Shown one piece after another: positions 27,594-36,175 of a stretch of DNA of 64,000 bases (position 1 is its first letter; each line of letters begins with the position of its first letter). Under the pieces are notes generated by a model. The model saw only the letters and a list, made by a program, of their open reading frames with translations. It was not told where the DNA came from and made no database searches. The DNA is from Chryseobacterium oryctis (lineage in GTDB: Bacteria > Bacteroidota > Bacteroidia > Flavobacteriales > Weeksellaceae), in the NCBI RefSeq assembly GCF_025971925.1, contig NZ_JAPDHV010000007.1, forward strand, positions 82,228-146,227, in the 5' to 3' direction. The position numbers and the translations under genes were made by a program.

Positions 27594-27870
27594 CTGCTAC
27601 TCTTCTTTTGTAATTGATAATTCTTACCATTTTTTTGATTTTTGAGTTAGAAATAACACTATAAGAAGTTATATTGTACAGCACACGAAAACTCAGCTTT
27701 CAACTTGAATTTATAATTGTTCTGTAAAACTTTTGATTCTTATAAGTGGTATGGGGGATATTTTTGTTCTGAAAGTGGTGAGGGCCTTCAGAACATGGGG
27801 CTTTATGCATAATTTTTTTTCAAAAAAAATTTAATTAAATATTGATTGAATGTAAGTATATTTGCATTAA
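27594..27870. promoter_or_regulatory. Control region of the defence operon, with an operator-like inverted repeat
   Basis: 277 bp without a gene. GTTCTGAA at 27766-27773 and TTCAGAAC at 27787-27794 form a perfect 8-bp inverted repeat with a 13-nt spacer, about 80 bp before the XRE gene. It is G-rich around the spacer, in contrast to the AT-rich surroundings. It could be the operator for the XRE protein or the stem of a short RNA. Confidence 0.4.
27857..27864 (+). promoter_or_regulatory. Candidate -7 element TATATTTG of the defence operon
   Basis: TATATTTG fits the Bacteroidota TAnnTTTG box 7-19 bp before the possible start codons of the XRE gene. No well-spaced TTG (-33) element is visible. 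If used, the transcript would be nearly leaderless. Confidence 0.3.
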
Positions 27871-28098
27871 ATGCTAATTGATATGAAAAAAAAGGCAATT
27901 AATAGATTAAAAGTTGTATTAGCAGAAAAAGGAAAAACAAATAAGTGGCTTTCACAACAACTAAATAAAAATGAAACTACTATTTCAAGGTGGTGTACTA
28001 ATGAAAACCAGCCGTCTATGGAAAACTTAATAGAAATAGCTAAGTTGTTAGAAATTGATGTGTTAGAGTTAATTAACTCCACTAAAATCATTAGATAG
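27871..28098 (+). CDS. XRE-family HTH regulator (controller-like)
   Basis: This 75-residue protein is a single helix-turn-helix domain: AEKGKTNKWLSQQLNKNETTISRWCTNENQPSMENLIEIAKLLEIDVLELI is the standard XRE fold. It could also start at the internal ATG at 27883 (MKKKAINRLKV), which fits better if the -7 box is real. It is one base from the next gene and is the first gene of the five-gene operon. Small XRE proteins in this position act as C (controller) proteins that time methylase and nuclease expression, which I infer here. Confidence 0.85.
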   Translation: MLIDMKKKAINRLKVVLAEKGKTNKWLSQQLNKNETTISRWCTNENQPSMENLIEIAKLLEIDVLELINSTKIIR

Positions 28099-28099
28099 A

Positions 28100-30391
28100 A
28101 TGCAGATTAAAACAGAAAAAAAAACCATAAAATTAATTTCAAAAGAAAGAAATGCAAGCTTTTCACCTGAAGATAAAGTAAGAACAGAATATGTGAATAG
28201 GTTAATAAAGCACTACGGTTTTTCAATTGATCAAATGGAGCAAGAAGTTATTGCTATTAGTTCAGATAAAAATATAAAAACGTATGCTGATATCGTCATA
28301 TGGACATCAAAAAAGGAGAAAGACCATGGTTCCGAACCTTTAATAGTAGTTGAATGCAAAGCTCAACAAGTTACAATAAGAAAAGAAGATTATTATAAAG
28401 GAGCTGAATTTGCCTCAATGGTAGGAGCAAAATTTCTTGTTACCGCAAACCAGAAACATGCAAAAGTATTCTCTAAAATATACAAAGTTGACAAAAAAAG
28501 ATCCTCTTTTGATCTTGAAGAAATTCTAAATATTCCAAAAGCAGATGCAATCAATGATGAGAAAGAAATAAACGCTTTATTAGGTCAAACAATTGAGTTT
28601 GCTCGTGATGACTTTAGCCGCTTGCTTTTTAGATGTCATAACATTATTAGAAATAATGACAAATTATCTCCAGAAGCTGCATTTGATGAAATAAGTAAAG
28701 TATTATTTATAAAAACTCTATATGAAAGGGAAAATGAAAAAGGATTAATATATTCTTTAGAAGAATATCGTTCAGAAAAAAGTAATTGGGATAAAATAAA
28801 AAATGATGAAGACTTACCATTTTATAAAAAACTATTTGACAAAGTAAAAAGTAAGCACAAAAATGATGATTTATTTGAATCTAATGAAACAATTAGGATT
28901 AGAGAGAATAGTTTTGAAGCTATTATAAAAGAATTAGAAGTTTATAATCTTTCTACAACATCTGATGATATAAAAGGAATTGCTTTTGAACAATTTCTTG
29001 GTAGAACCTTTAGAGGCGAGTTAGGGCAGTTTTTTACACCAAGAACAATTGTTGATTATATGGTTGAAATCCTTGACCCACAAGAAAATGAAACCGTTTG
29101 TGATCCTTGCTGTGGAAGTGGAGGATTTCTAATAAAAACATTTGAATATGTCAGAACAAAAATAGAAGAAGATATTCAGCATGTAAAAGAAGAAATAAAA
29201 GATAAATATTATGGAAGCAATTTTATAAACCTAAGTGAGAAAGAACAAGAAAAAATAGATCATACTGTAAACGAATACTTTAACTTTCTTAATGCTGAAT
29301 TAGATATATATAATCCTAACAGTAGAATTCGTAAGTTATCTTTCGATTGTATCTTCGGAACTGATGCTAATCCAAGAATGGCAAGAACTGCGAAAATGAA
29401 CATGATTATGCACGGTGATGGTCATGGAGGTGTACATCATCATGATGGCTTGATAAACGTTAATGGTGTTTATGATGAAAGATTTGACATCATTTTAACC
29501 AATCCTCCATTTGGCGCAAGGGTAGAAAAAACATTAAGAATTATACCGTCTGACATACCTACAAATGAAAAAATTGAAGTTTATACTGCAAAATATGGAA
29601 GTGATTATGAAAAAAGGGTAATAGAGCCATTAAGAGAGTGGGCTGAATATAATAACGGAGAAAATCAACCAAAGGGAAAATCAGTTTTAAGTTTATTCAA
29701 AACAGGAGAAGTTAGTAGTTTAACTGAAGTTTTATTTATTGAACGTTGCTTAAATTTACTAAAGCCTGGAGGTCGAATGGCTATAGTTTTACCAGAAGGT
29801 GTTTTAAATAATGCAAAACTTCAAAAGGTCAGAGACTATGTTGAAAGCAAAGCTAAAATTATCAATATTACATCTATTCCACAAGATGTTTTTATTGCAT
29901 CTGGCGCAACTGTAAAACCAAGTTTACTATTTTTTAAAAAATTTACAAATGATGAAGAACGTTTATATAATTCAATAAAAGAAGAAGCATCTAAAAGCAT
30001 AAACGAGAAATATAAAAACGAAGTAAAACGGATAGAAAAAAAATTAAAAGAAAAAGGTCTGGATAAAGAAGAAAAAAAAGTATTAAGGGAAAAGCTTAAA
30101 CAAATCAATCAATCAATCGAAGATGATATTAAATTTCAAGTTAAAAATAATTTTAATTATGAAATACCAATCATTGAAGTTGAGAAAGCAGGTATAAGCA
30201 CTACAGGAGCGGCGATTGAAAATGAATTAGAACCTATAGCTAAAGAGTATAAAAAATATCGTATTAAAAATAAACTCTGGAAGGAAAACTATATTAACAT
30301 AAAGTATAGTATTTTCAATAATAAGTTTCAAAGAACAATTGGTACACAACAACCAGAAGTATTTTACATAGAAAATGCAAATGACAATTGA
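28100..30391 (+). CDS. Restriction-modification fusion: HsdR_N-type nuclease domain plus N6-adenine methyltransferase
   Basis: This 763-residue protein has a PD-(D/E)xK-type nuclease at the N-terminus (Asp64 in YADIVIW, then Glu85-x-Lys87 in LIVVECKA), as in HsdR N-terminal domains. An HsdM-like helical region follows. The methyltransferase core has motif I DPCCGSGG at about 335-342 and motif IV NPPF at 468-471. A Lys/Glu-rich coiled coil lies near 620-680. There is no helicase domain. The arrangement matches BcgI-like (type IIB/IIG) RM subunits that work with a separate S subunit. Its stop overlaps the hsdS start by 17 bp. DNA here is markedly AT-rich, consistent with transfer. Confidence 0.85.
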   Translation: MQIKTEKKTIKLISKERNASFSPEDKVRTEYVNRLIKHYGFSIDQMEQEVIAISSDKNIKTYADIVIWTSKKEKDHGSEPLIVVECKAQQVTIRKEDYYKGAEFASMVGAKFLVTANQKHAKVFSKIYKVDKKRSSFDLEEILNIPKADAINDEKEINALLGQTIEFARDDFSRLLFRCHNIIRNNDKLSPEAAFDEISKVLFIKTLYERENEKGLIYSLEEYRSEKSNWDKIKNDEDLPFYKKLFDKVKSKHKNDDLFESNETIRIRENSFEAIIKELEVYNLSTTSDDIKGIAFEQFLGRTFRGELGQFFTPRTIVDYMVEILDPQENETVCDPCCGSGGFLIKTFEYVRTKIEEDIQHVKEEIKDKYYGSNFINLSEKEQEKIDHTVNEYFNFLNAELDIYNPNSRIRKLSFDCIFGTDANPRMARTAKMNMIMHGDGHGGVHHHDGLINVNGVYDERFDIILTNPPFGARVEKTLRIIPSDIPTNEKIEVYTAKYGSDYEKRVIEPLREWAEYNNGENQPKGKSVLSLFKTGEVSSLTEVLFIERCLNLLKPGGRMAIVLPEGVLNNAKLQKVRDYVESKAKIINITSIPQDVFIASGATVKPSLLFFKKFTNDEERLYNSIKEEASKSINEKYKNEVKRIEKKLKEKGLDKEEKKVLREKLKQINQSIEDDIKFQVKNNFNYEIPIIEVEKAGISTTGAAIENELEPIAKEYKKYRIKNKLWKENYINIKYSIFNNKFQRTIGTQQPEVFYIENANDN

Positions 30392-31739
30392 TAGAGAAAA
30401 CACCAGCTCTATAAAATATGTTAAATTCCATGATATAACAATGTGGGATGTAAAAAGATATTCTTCCGAAAAAATCAAATCTGATTATCCTATAGTTAAA
30501 CTTGGCACTCAAATTCGAGAGGAAAGTCATAGAGTAAAGCTTTCTGCTTTTCCAGAAGATGATTTTGGAATACTTGGAGTGAGTAATAAAATTGGGATTT
30601 TTGATGCTTATCAGGAAAAAGGAAAGAAGATCAATCAGCCATATAAGAAGATGGAGATAGATTGGTTAGCATACAACCCATATCGTATTAATGTGGGTAG
30701 TATTGGAATGAGAACAAAGGAGCATTCGAACAAATTTATCAGCCCTGCTTATGTAGTATTCAGTTGTAAAGAATCACTATTACCTGACTTTTTATATAAA
30801 TTATTTAAGACACAACGATTTAACAAAATAATCAAAGAAAGCACAACAGGTTCTGTCCGTCAAAATTTGACGTTTGATATATTAAAAAGTTTAGATATAG
30901 CTCTACCACCATTAAACGTACAACATGCTTTATTAGCATCATACTATAATAAGATAGATAAAGCTATAATACAGGAAAATGAAGCAAGAAATAAAGAGCA
31001 AGAAATAAATGACTTTTTACTTAGTGTATTAGATATAAAATTCGGCGAAAACAAAGAAAAAAAGGCATTAACATTTGCAAAATTTAGCAATATAGATCGT
31101 TGGGCTATAGACTATTTATTTAATTTAGATTCAATAAAAGGCATCACAGAAGGGAAATATCCGGTCAAAAAAGTTAAAAGCTTTCTTTTATCATATCAAT
31201 ACGGTTTATCAGTAAAAGCTACAGAAATACCTATAGGAATCCCAATGCTAAGGATGAATAATATTTATAACTCAAAACTTGATTTAAATGATTTAAAGTA
31301 TATCAAACTTAATGATGAGCAAAAAAGTAAGGTATTATTAAATAAAGGAGATTTACTTTTTAATAGAACCAATAGTAAGGAACTCGTTGGGAAAACTGCT
31401 ATATTTGATTTGGATGATGAATATACTTTTGCTTCATATTTAATTAGGCTAAAACTAAATACAGAAATTGTTAATGTCCATTATATAAATTATCTTTTTA
31501 ATTCTTTGATTGGAAGATCTCAAATAGACAGCATTAGTCGCCAAGTTTTAGGACAAGCAAATGTAAATGCACAAGAGTTACAGGATTTTGTGTTTCCTAT
31601 CCCTAATTTAGAGATACAAGAAGATATAGTTTCAGAAATTAACAAGATTAAACTGAAAGCAGAAAGCTTGAAACAAGCAGCAGAAATTAATCGAATAAAT
31701 GCAATTAATGAGTTTGAAGAGGCAATTTTTAAAAATTAA
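30375..31739 (+). CDS. Specificity subunit (HsdS-like) with two target-recognition domains
   Basis: In this 454-residue protein each half has a variable TRD followed by a conserved helix. The first TRD ends around TTGSVRQNLTFDILKSLDIALPPLNVQHALL, and the second around ISRQVLGQANVNAQELQDFVFPIPNLEIQEDIVSEI. Both carry the typical P-P/IP...Q..I/L boundary. It would direct the upstream nuclease-methyltransferase to a bipartite site. It overlaps the upstream gene by 17 bp and is 3 bp from the ATPase gene, so all are one transcript. Confidence 0.85.
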   Translation: MQMTIDRENTSSIKYVKFHDITMWDVKRYSSEKIKSDYPIVKLGTQIREESHRVKLSAFPEDDFGILGVSNKIGIFDAYQEKGKKINQPYKKMEIDWLAYNPYRINVGSIGMRTKEHSNKFISPAYVVFSCKESLLPDFLYKLFKTQRFNKIIKESTTGSVRQNLTFDILKSLDIALPPLNVQHALLASYYNKIDKAIIQENEARNKEQEINDFLLSVLDIKFGENKEKKALTFAKFSNIDRWAIDYLFNLDSIKGITEGKYPVKKVKSFLLSYQYGLSVKATEIPIGIPMLRMNNIYNSKLDLNDLKYIKLNDEQKSKVLLNKGDLLFNRTNSKELVGKTAIFDLDDEYTFASYLIRLKLNTEIVNVHYINYLFNSLIGRSQIDSISRQVLGQANVNAQELQDFVFPIPNLEIQEDIVSEINKIKLKAESLKQAAEINRINAINEFEEAIFKN

Positions 31740-31742
31740 AAA

Positions 31743-33236
31743 ATGAAAATAACATCTCTATACATAGATGATTACAAATTACTAAAAAATTTTACTATTG
31801 ATTTTAAAAAAGACATTTCAGTACTTATAGGTGTAAATGGTTCTGGAAAGTCCAGTATATTAGAGTCAATAGCACAAATTTTCAGTAATGTTTTTCTAAA
31901 TCAGAAATCAAAGTTTGGCTTTAGATTGATTTATGAATTGCGATTAGAAGAAATTTTAGAGCAAACAGCAACAACAAGTGAATTTAGAACTGATTATATT
32001 AAAGTTGAGATATCTGCACTTAAAAAAAATACTGATCTATCTTTTAAAGTTTTTGTAGAAGATAAAATCTTAGAAGATAAAGATAGTATTGAAAAACGAT
32101 TCAATAGCTTTCAAAAAATACTACCAAGCAATATTATTATTTACTATTCTGGGCTTTCTGAGATTATGAAAAAAATTTGTGAACCACATGACCAAGTTCT
32201 TTCCAAACAATACAGAGATGGGAATATAAATATTCAGAGACCATTTTTTTATTTTGAACCTGCTTTATTCGAAATAATTTTAATTAGTCTTCTATCTTAT
32301 GAGTTTGGAGATATTCCAGATTACTTGGCTGAAAGGGCAAAAATAGATCAGATTGAAAGTATTACATTTAGATTAAAAAAGCCCACTTGGGCAAAAGGTA
32401 AAGCTATTAATTGGTGGGGTGCAGATGGAAAAGTAAAAGATTTTTTAGATTTTCTTGGTAGTATTGGGAAACCGTTAATTATAGATGAAAAAATATCTTC
32501 AACAGGCAGACCTGGCAATGTTATCATAGAGGCTTGGCAAGATGAGATTTTAATAATTACAATTATTGGTCAGGAAAAACTATTTGAAATACGTGAACAT
32601 TTCGTAGAAGAAAAAGCTTTATTTAAAATTCTTAACACCCTTTATATTGATGGTTTATGGATTGATGCCAAATTTAATTTTATAAATAAAGGTGAGAAAA
32701 AAAAATTCTCTGTTTTGAGTGAAGGTGAGCAGCAGTCTATTATAATTAAAGGTTTAATAGAACTTGTGACAGACGAAAATACATTGTTCTTATTTGATGA
32801 ACCTGACACTTATTTACATCCGTCTTGGCAAAGAAATTTTATTGAGGAAATAATCAAATTTACAGAAATTAATCAAGCGGTATCAAGTCAATTCTTGATT
32901 ACAACTCATTCACCTCAACTATTGAGTAATGCTATCCCTGAAAAGTCAGATGTCCAAATATTAGAAGATGGAGAAATAATTAAAATTACACCCAAATACT
33001 ATGGGAGGGATATAAGCACTATTTTGTATGAATTAATGGGAGTTGAAAGAAGAAATAAGAAGGTAACAAAGCAGTTAAGTAAGCTTTTTAATTTGATTGA
33101 AGATGAAGAACTAAATAAAGCCAAAGAAGAATTTTTAGTAATGTCAGAATTACTTGGAGAAGACGATCCCGCTATTTTAAGAGCTAAAACGCAAATTGAT
33201 TATTTGGAAGAAGCTATAAATGAAACAGATAATTAA
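31743..33236 (+). CDS. PtuA-like AAA ATPase (Septu-type)
   Basis: In this 497-residue ABC/RecF-type ATPase, Walker A is GVNGSGKSS at 30-38 and the signature LSEGEQQ is at 325-331. Walker B FLFDEP lies near 349-354, followed by ITTHSPQLL with the switch His. It lacks a TOPRIM domain, so it is not an OLD nuclease. A C-terminal helical tail (residues 420-497) would bind a partner. It overlaps the HNH gene by 17 bp. An ATPase of this type with a PtuB-like HNH protein is the Septu pair; in Septu the ATPase senses or gates and the HNH protein cuts. Confidence 0.8.
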   Translation: MKITSLYIDDYKLLKNFTIDFKKDISVLIGVNGSGKSSILESIAQIFSNVFLNQKSKFGFRLIYELRLEEILEQTATTSEFRTDYIKVEISALKKNTDLSFKVFVEDKILEDKDSIEKRFNSFQKILPSNIIIYYSGLSEIMKKICEPHDQVLSKQYRDGNINIQRPFFYFEPALFEIILISLLSYEFGDIPDYLAERAKIDQIESITFRLKKPTWAKGKAINWWGADGKVKDFLDFLGSIGKPLIIDEKISSTGRPGNVIIEAWQDEILIITIIGQEKLFEIREHFVEEKALFKILNTLYIDGLWIDAKFNFINKGEKKKFSVLSEGEQQSIIIKGLIELVTDENTLFLFDEPDTYLHPSWQRNFIEEIIKFTEINQAVSSQFLITTHSPQLLSNAIPEKSDVQILEDGEIIKITPKYYGRDISTILYELMGVERRNKKVTKQLSKLFNLIEDEELNKAKEEFLVMSELLGEDDPAILRAKTQIDYLEEAINETDN

Positions 33237-33885
33237 AATTCAAGAGCCAAATTCTTTGATTAAACACAGAGCAAATCAACCTGCCTTTTATGATGGATTA
33301 TCTCAGGAAGCTAAAGAAGAACTACGAAAAAATTTACTTACTGAGCAAGGGCATATCTGTTGCTACTGTATGAAAAGAATACCTGAGAATACAAGCCCAT
33401 ATATGAAAGTAGAGCATTACAAATGTCAAGATTATAATGCCGATTTACAACTAACATATTCAAATTTATTTGGAGCTTGCGCTGGTGGCGAAGGAAAACC
33501 CAAAAAGCTACAGACTTGTGACACCCAAAAAGGTAACCAATCACTAACAATAAATTTATTAACAAATGCTCCAAATTGTGAGACACAAATCAGATATAAT
33601 GCAAACGGAGAAATAAGCTCTGATAATGATGAAATTGATAGACAATTAAATGAAGTCTTAAACCTGAATATGCAAACACTGAAAGATGGACGAAAAGAGA
33701 TTTATTTAAGTGTTCAAAAAGAGGTTGAAGCAAAGAGTAAACAAATTGGTAATAAGCAATTAAAGCTAAAATATTTTCAACAAGAAAAAGAAAAGTGGCT
33801 AACAAAAAAGGATAATAAATATAGGCAGTTTTGTATGATAGCAGTTTATTACTTAGAAAAAAAAATTAGGCAAAATCAGAATTAG
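33220..33885 (+). CDS. PtuB-like HNH endonuclease (Septu-type)
   Basis: This 221-residue protein has an HNH core: Cys47-x2-Cys50 in HICCYC, His66 in KVEHYKC, Asn82 in TYSNLFGAC, and Cys100 with Asp101 in QTCDTQKGN. This pattern is that of the PtuB / retron Ec78-type HNH family. The C-terminus is helical and Lys-rich. Its start lies inside the ATPase gene, so translation is coupled. It is the last gene of the operon. No reverse transcriptase is nearby, so this is not a retron. Confidence 0.8.
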   Translation: MKQIIKIQEPNSLIKHRANQPAFYDGLSQEAKEELRKNLLTEQGHICCYCMKRIPENTSPYMKVEHYKCQDYNADLQLTYSNLFGACAGGEGKPKKLQTCDTQKGNQSLTINLLTNAPNCETQIRYNANGEISSDNDEIDRQLNEVLNLNMQTLKDGRKEIYLSVQKEVEAKSKQIGNKQLKLKYFQQEKEKWLTKKDNKYRQFCMIAVYYLEKKIRQNQN

Positions 33886-33886
33886 T

Positions 33887-33912
33887 ATCATCCCAGAATT
33901 AACTGGGATGAT
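33887..33912. terminator. Stem-loop between convergent genes
   Basis: ATCATCCCAG (33887-33896) and CTGGGATGAT (33903-33912) pair perfectly over 10 bp with a 6-nt loop. It sits between the HNH gene (plus) and the DUF3871 gene (minus). It has no clear U-run, so it may protect 3' ends rather than terminate strongly. Confidence 0.6.
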
Positions 33913-33917
33913 TGCCA

Positions 33918-34997
33918 CTAACTCAAAAACCAATGATAATCAGAATTACCATTGAGACTTTGTTGAATACCTTTGGTAAAATCAAAAGCATTCAAATTTC
34001 TATCTAAAAATGTATCTATATAACTGCTTTTATTGGCTTGCGTAAAAAGATTGTAGAGACTCCAAAGATTTATATCTCCATCATTATTTCTACAGAAACT
34101 TTCATCTTCATAATAATCTTTTGTAATGGTGTTGATATGACCATCAGTAAATTGGAGTAATGGTATCTTTAATTTCTCTTTTTTAGGTAAATGCTGATAT
34201 AACCTTGTTCTACCTAATAATTGAGCAAACTGACGTTCAGTTAATGAGTAATCTGCAAGCTCTTTCATTTCAGATAAATGTTTCTCAGCATTATAATTGT
34301 TAAGTACCTGGAAAAGGTTAGATTGTAGTTCTTCATAAGAGCTAACCTTCAAATCATCAACAAATCCATCACTCCATACACAGAGATTACAGCATACTTT
34401 ATTCTGAAAACCAACAAAGAATTTAAACTTCTCAAAAGTTTTCTTATTGTACAGATTCTCCCGATTATAGGCTCTAACTCCACCAATTGTTAATGACAGT
34501 TCATTACCGTTAATAATATCTGTTATTGCAGGTATTTTAACAATAAAAGCCATCCTTTCATAATAAATAGTTTTCTCATGGTCTAACAAATCCTTCACAT
34601 TCTTATAAATAGCACCTGGAGTCCTACCTTTGATTTGATGAGAAACCCTTATTTCAGGCTCACTGATAGAATGGTTAGGAAATACATTGGAAATACAATT
34701 TTGAGATATTTCTATAAACTCCTGATGACTAATAGTCTTTTCGTTATCCTTGCTGAATACAGGTATAATACATTCATTTTTTAAATGTTGTAAATTAATT
34801 TCCTGTGTATTAGCTTCTATGAAAGGTTTATTTTCATAAGTTGAATTTTGAGAAAAATTCACAACCCTACCAATATCTTTAATATTATTATTTATTATAT
34901 TTTCTTTCGGTAACTCTATTATGTTAGCACTTTTTGCTGGTCTTAAATCAAAAGCCTGCTCTAATGTAGCAGGCTTAATGTGTCTTAGTGTGTCCAT
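33918..34997 (-). CDS. DUF3871 family protein
   Basis: This 359-residue protein has IRVSHQIKGRTPGAIYKNVKDLLDHEKTIYYERMAFIVKIP and LSLTIGGVRAYNRENLY, which I recognise as the DUF3871 pattern of Bacteroidota mobile elements. It has no signal peptide. A single-stranded DNA, recombination or replication role is often suggested from its neighbours, but the function is unknown. It overlaps the upstream Sak4-like ATPase gene by 23 bp. A 21-base segment at 34914-34934 also occurs in the integrase gene. Confidence 0.75.
   Translation of the reverse strand: MDTLRHIKPATLEQAFDLRPAKSANIIELPKENIINNNIKDIGRVVNFSQNSTYENKPFIEANTQEINLQHLKNECIIPVFSKDNEKTISHQEFIEISQNCISNVFPNHSISEPEIRVSHQIKGRTPGAIYKNVKDLLDHEKTIYYERMAFIVKIPAITDIINGNELSLTIGGVRAYNRENLYNKKTFEKFKFFVGFQNKVCCNLCVWSDGFVDDLKVSSYEELQSNLFQVLNNYNAEKHLSEMKELADYSLTERQFAQLLGRTRLYQHLPKKEKLKIPLLQFTDGHINTITKDYYEDESFCRNNDGDINLWSLYNLFTQANKSSYIDTFLDRNLNAFDFTKGIQQSLNGNSDYHWFLS
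34914..34934. repeat. 21-bp exact repeat, copy 1 (in DUF3871 gene)
   Basis: The 21 bases here are identical, in the same orientation and coding frame, to 37949-37969 in the integrase gene. Both encode KSANIIE in otherwise unrelated proteins. Confidence 0.85.
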
Positions 34998-35853
34998 TTG
35001 TTGAATAATTTTTAGGATTGGATAGTTGTATTAGGAAACTCTTTTTCTCTTCATAATGAGGTTTTAGGTTCTCTTGATATTCAGGATATTGCTTATATAA
35101 AGCCAGTAATTCAGCTATATCATTACAATACTGGATTTGTTGAATTACCTGCTGTTCATTAAGAACATTTTGATTTCCAGGTACGCCACTATTACACCAA
35201 TCTAAAATCTGCTTCCCTGTCAATTCACTTATCTGAAATTCAGGTTTTCCCATAAATAAGCCTGTTCTGTCTTTACTTGACACAGCATAATGCTTAATGT
35301 CAATATCAAAAACCAAAGTAAATTCGTAGTCTAATCCATCTCTTTGAACTGATTTCAGACCTACTTTTTCAGGAGTGTATTTACCATCTTTTTGGTTCAA
35401 TACATAGTCCTGTTTAGTTCTCATAGTGGCAATGATATGAGCATTGGTTTGAAGGATTTTATCTACAAATGCTTTCTGTCTTGGAGTAACCTTTGCCCAG
35501 TTAGTAAAGCTGTTTCCCGCTAATTTGGAATGAAAATCCAACAATTCATCCCATTCATGAGAAATGGAATCTATAACAATGACTTCCATTCCAGCTTTTT
35601 CACAAACTTCAATAGCCTTAATGTAATTCTCAGGTGTGAACGGTGGTGTCATTGTCAAGACATTGTAATTACCTAAATGAGCATATAAATCAGCACTTCC
35701 ATTTTCTGTATCAATTACAGCTACCTTTGATAAATCGCCATTAGTCAGTCCTTGTGCTATAAGTAATGAGGAATAGGTTTTCCCTGTTCCTGATGCACCT
35801 TGTAGAGCCATTTTGATTTTGGCTCTCTTTCTTTCGCTTTGTCTTAATTGCAT
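34975..35853 (-). CDS. Sak4-like RecA-fold ATPase
   Basis: This 292-residue protein has Walker A GASGTGKT at 19-26, Walker B VIVIDSIS near 96, and the stretch VDKILQTNAHIIATMRTKQDYV, all typical of phage Sak4/AAA_24 proteins that promote single-strand annealing or recombination. It is divergently transcribed from the polymerase-like gene. Its 3' end overlaps DUF3871, so the two probably act together in replication or recombination of the element. Confidence 0.8.
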   Translation of the reverse strand: MQLRQSERKRAKIKMALQGASGTGKTYSSLLIAQGLTNGDLSKVAVIDTENGSADLYAHLGNYNVLTMTPPFTPENYIKAIEVCEKAGMEVIVIDSISHEWDELLDFHSKLAGNSFTNWAKVTPRQKAFVDKILQTNAHIIATMRTKQDYVLNQKDGKYTPEKVGLKSVQRDGLDYEFTLVFDIDIKHYAVSSKDRTGLFMGKPEFQISELTGKQILDWCNSGVPGNQNVLNEQQVIQQIQYCNDIAELLALYKQYPEYQENLKPHYEEKKSFLIQLSNPKNYSTNGHTKTH

Positions 35854-36077
35854 AATATTTTTTGTTTAATGGTTAATCTTAAAAATTTAATTATTATGTA
35901 GTTCTAATACATATCTATCACTGTAGTATTTTATCATTTATCTTGATTTTAATTTAATACCTCAATCACCAATACCAAATTGATAATCATCAATTTATGA
36001 TATTTTAGAGGCTTTATATTTTTTGTATATTCATATAATTTTTGTATATTTAAATGTTGAAATTCTTTGAATAAAAC

Positions 36078-36122
36078 ATGAAGCAAGGATTCATTTTAGG
36101 AGTGTTGGTGGTTCTACTCTAA
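36078..36122 (+). CDS. Possible 14-residue leader peptide MKQGFILGVLVVLL
   Basis: ATG at 36078, stop TAA at 36120-36122. The peptide is short and hydrophobic. It precedes two stem-loops and then the start of the polymerase-like gene, the geometry of a leader/attenuator. It is too short for coding statistics to help. Confidence 0.3.
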   Translation: MKQGFILGVLVVLL

Positions 36123-36136
36123 AAATCTAATCCAGC

Positions 36137-36172
36137 CTAATTCTCAGGAATTAGCCCTTTCTTCTGAAAGGG
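36137..36172 (+). promoter_or_regulatory. Two tandem stem-loops before the polymerase-like gene
   Basis: CTAATTC/GAATTAG (36137-36143, 36148-36154) and CCCTTTC/GAAAGGG (36155-36161, 36166-36172) are back-to-back 7-bp perfect stems with 4-nt loops. The second ends 3 bases before the ATG at 36176 and would block or shape ribosome access. Confidence 0.55.
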
Positions 36173-36175
36173 GTT

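Larger units (their letters stand above)
35854..36175. promoter_or_regulatory. Divergent control region of the element's replication genes
   Basis: 322 bp, extremely AT-rich up to about 36060. It holds promoter-like TTTTTG/TATATT words in both directions, but none can be fixed. Its right part carries a 14-codon leader frame and two tandem hairpins, listed separately. A replication origin here is possible but not shown. Confidence 0.4.

Noticed and set aside
27594..27870. Retron msr-msd candidate
   Set aside because: The HNH/ATPase pair is of the type found in some retrons, but no reverse transcriptase is present and the structured region is short.
31743..33236. OLD-family nuclease (Gabija GajA-like)
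   Set aside because: No TOPRIM domain follows the ATPase, and the partner is an HNH protein, not a UvrD helicase.
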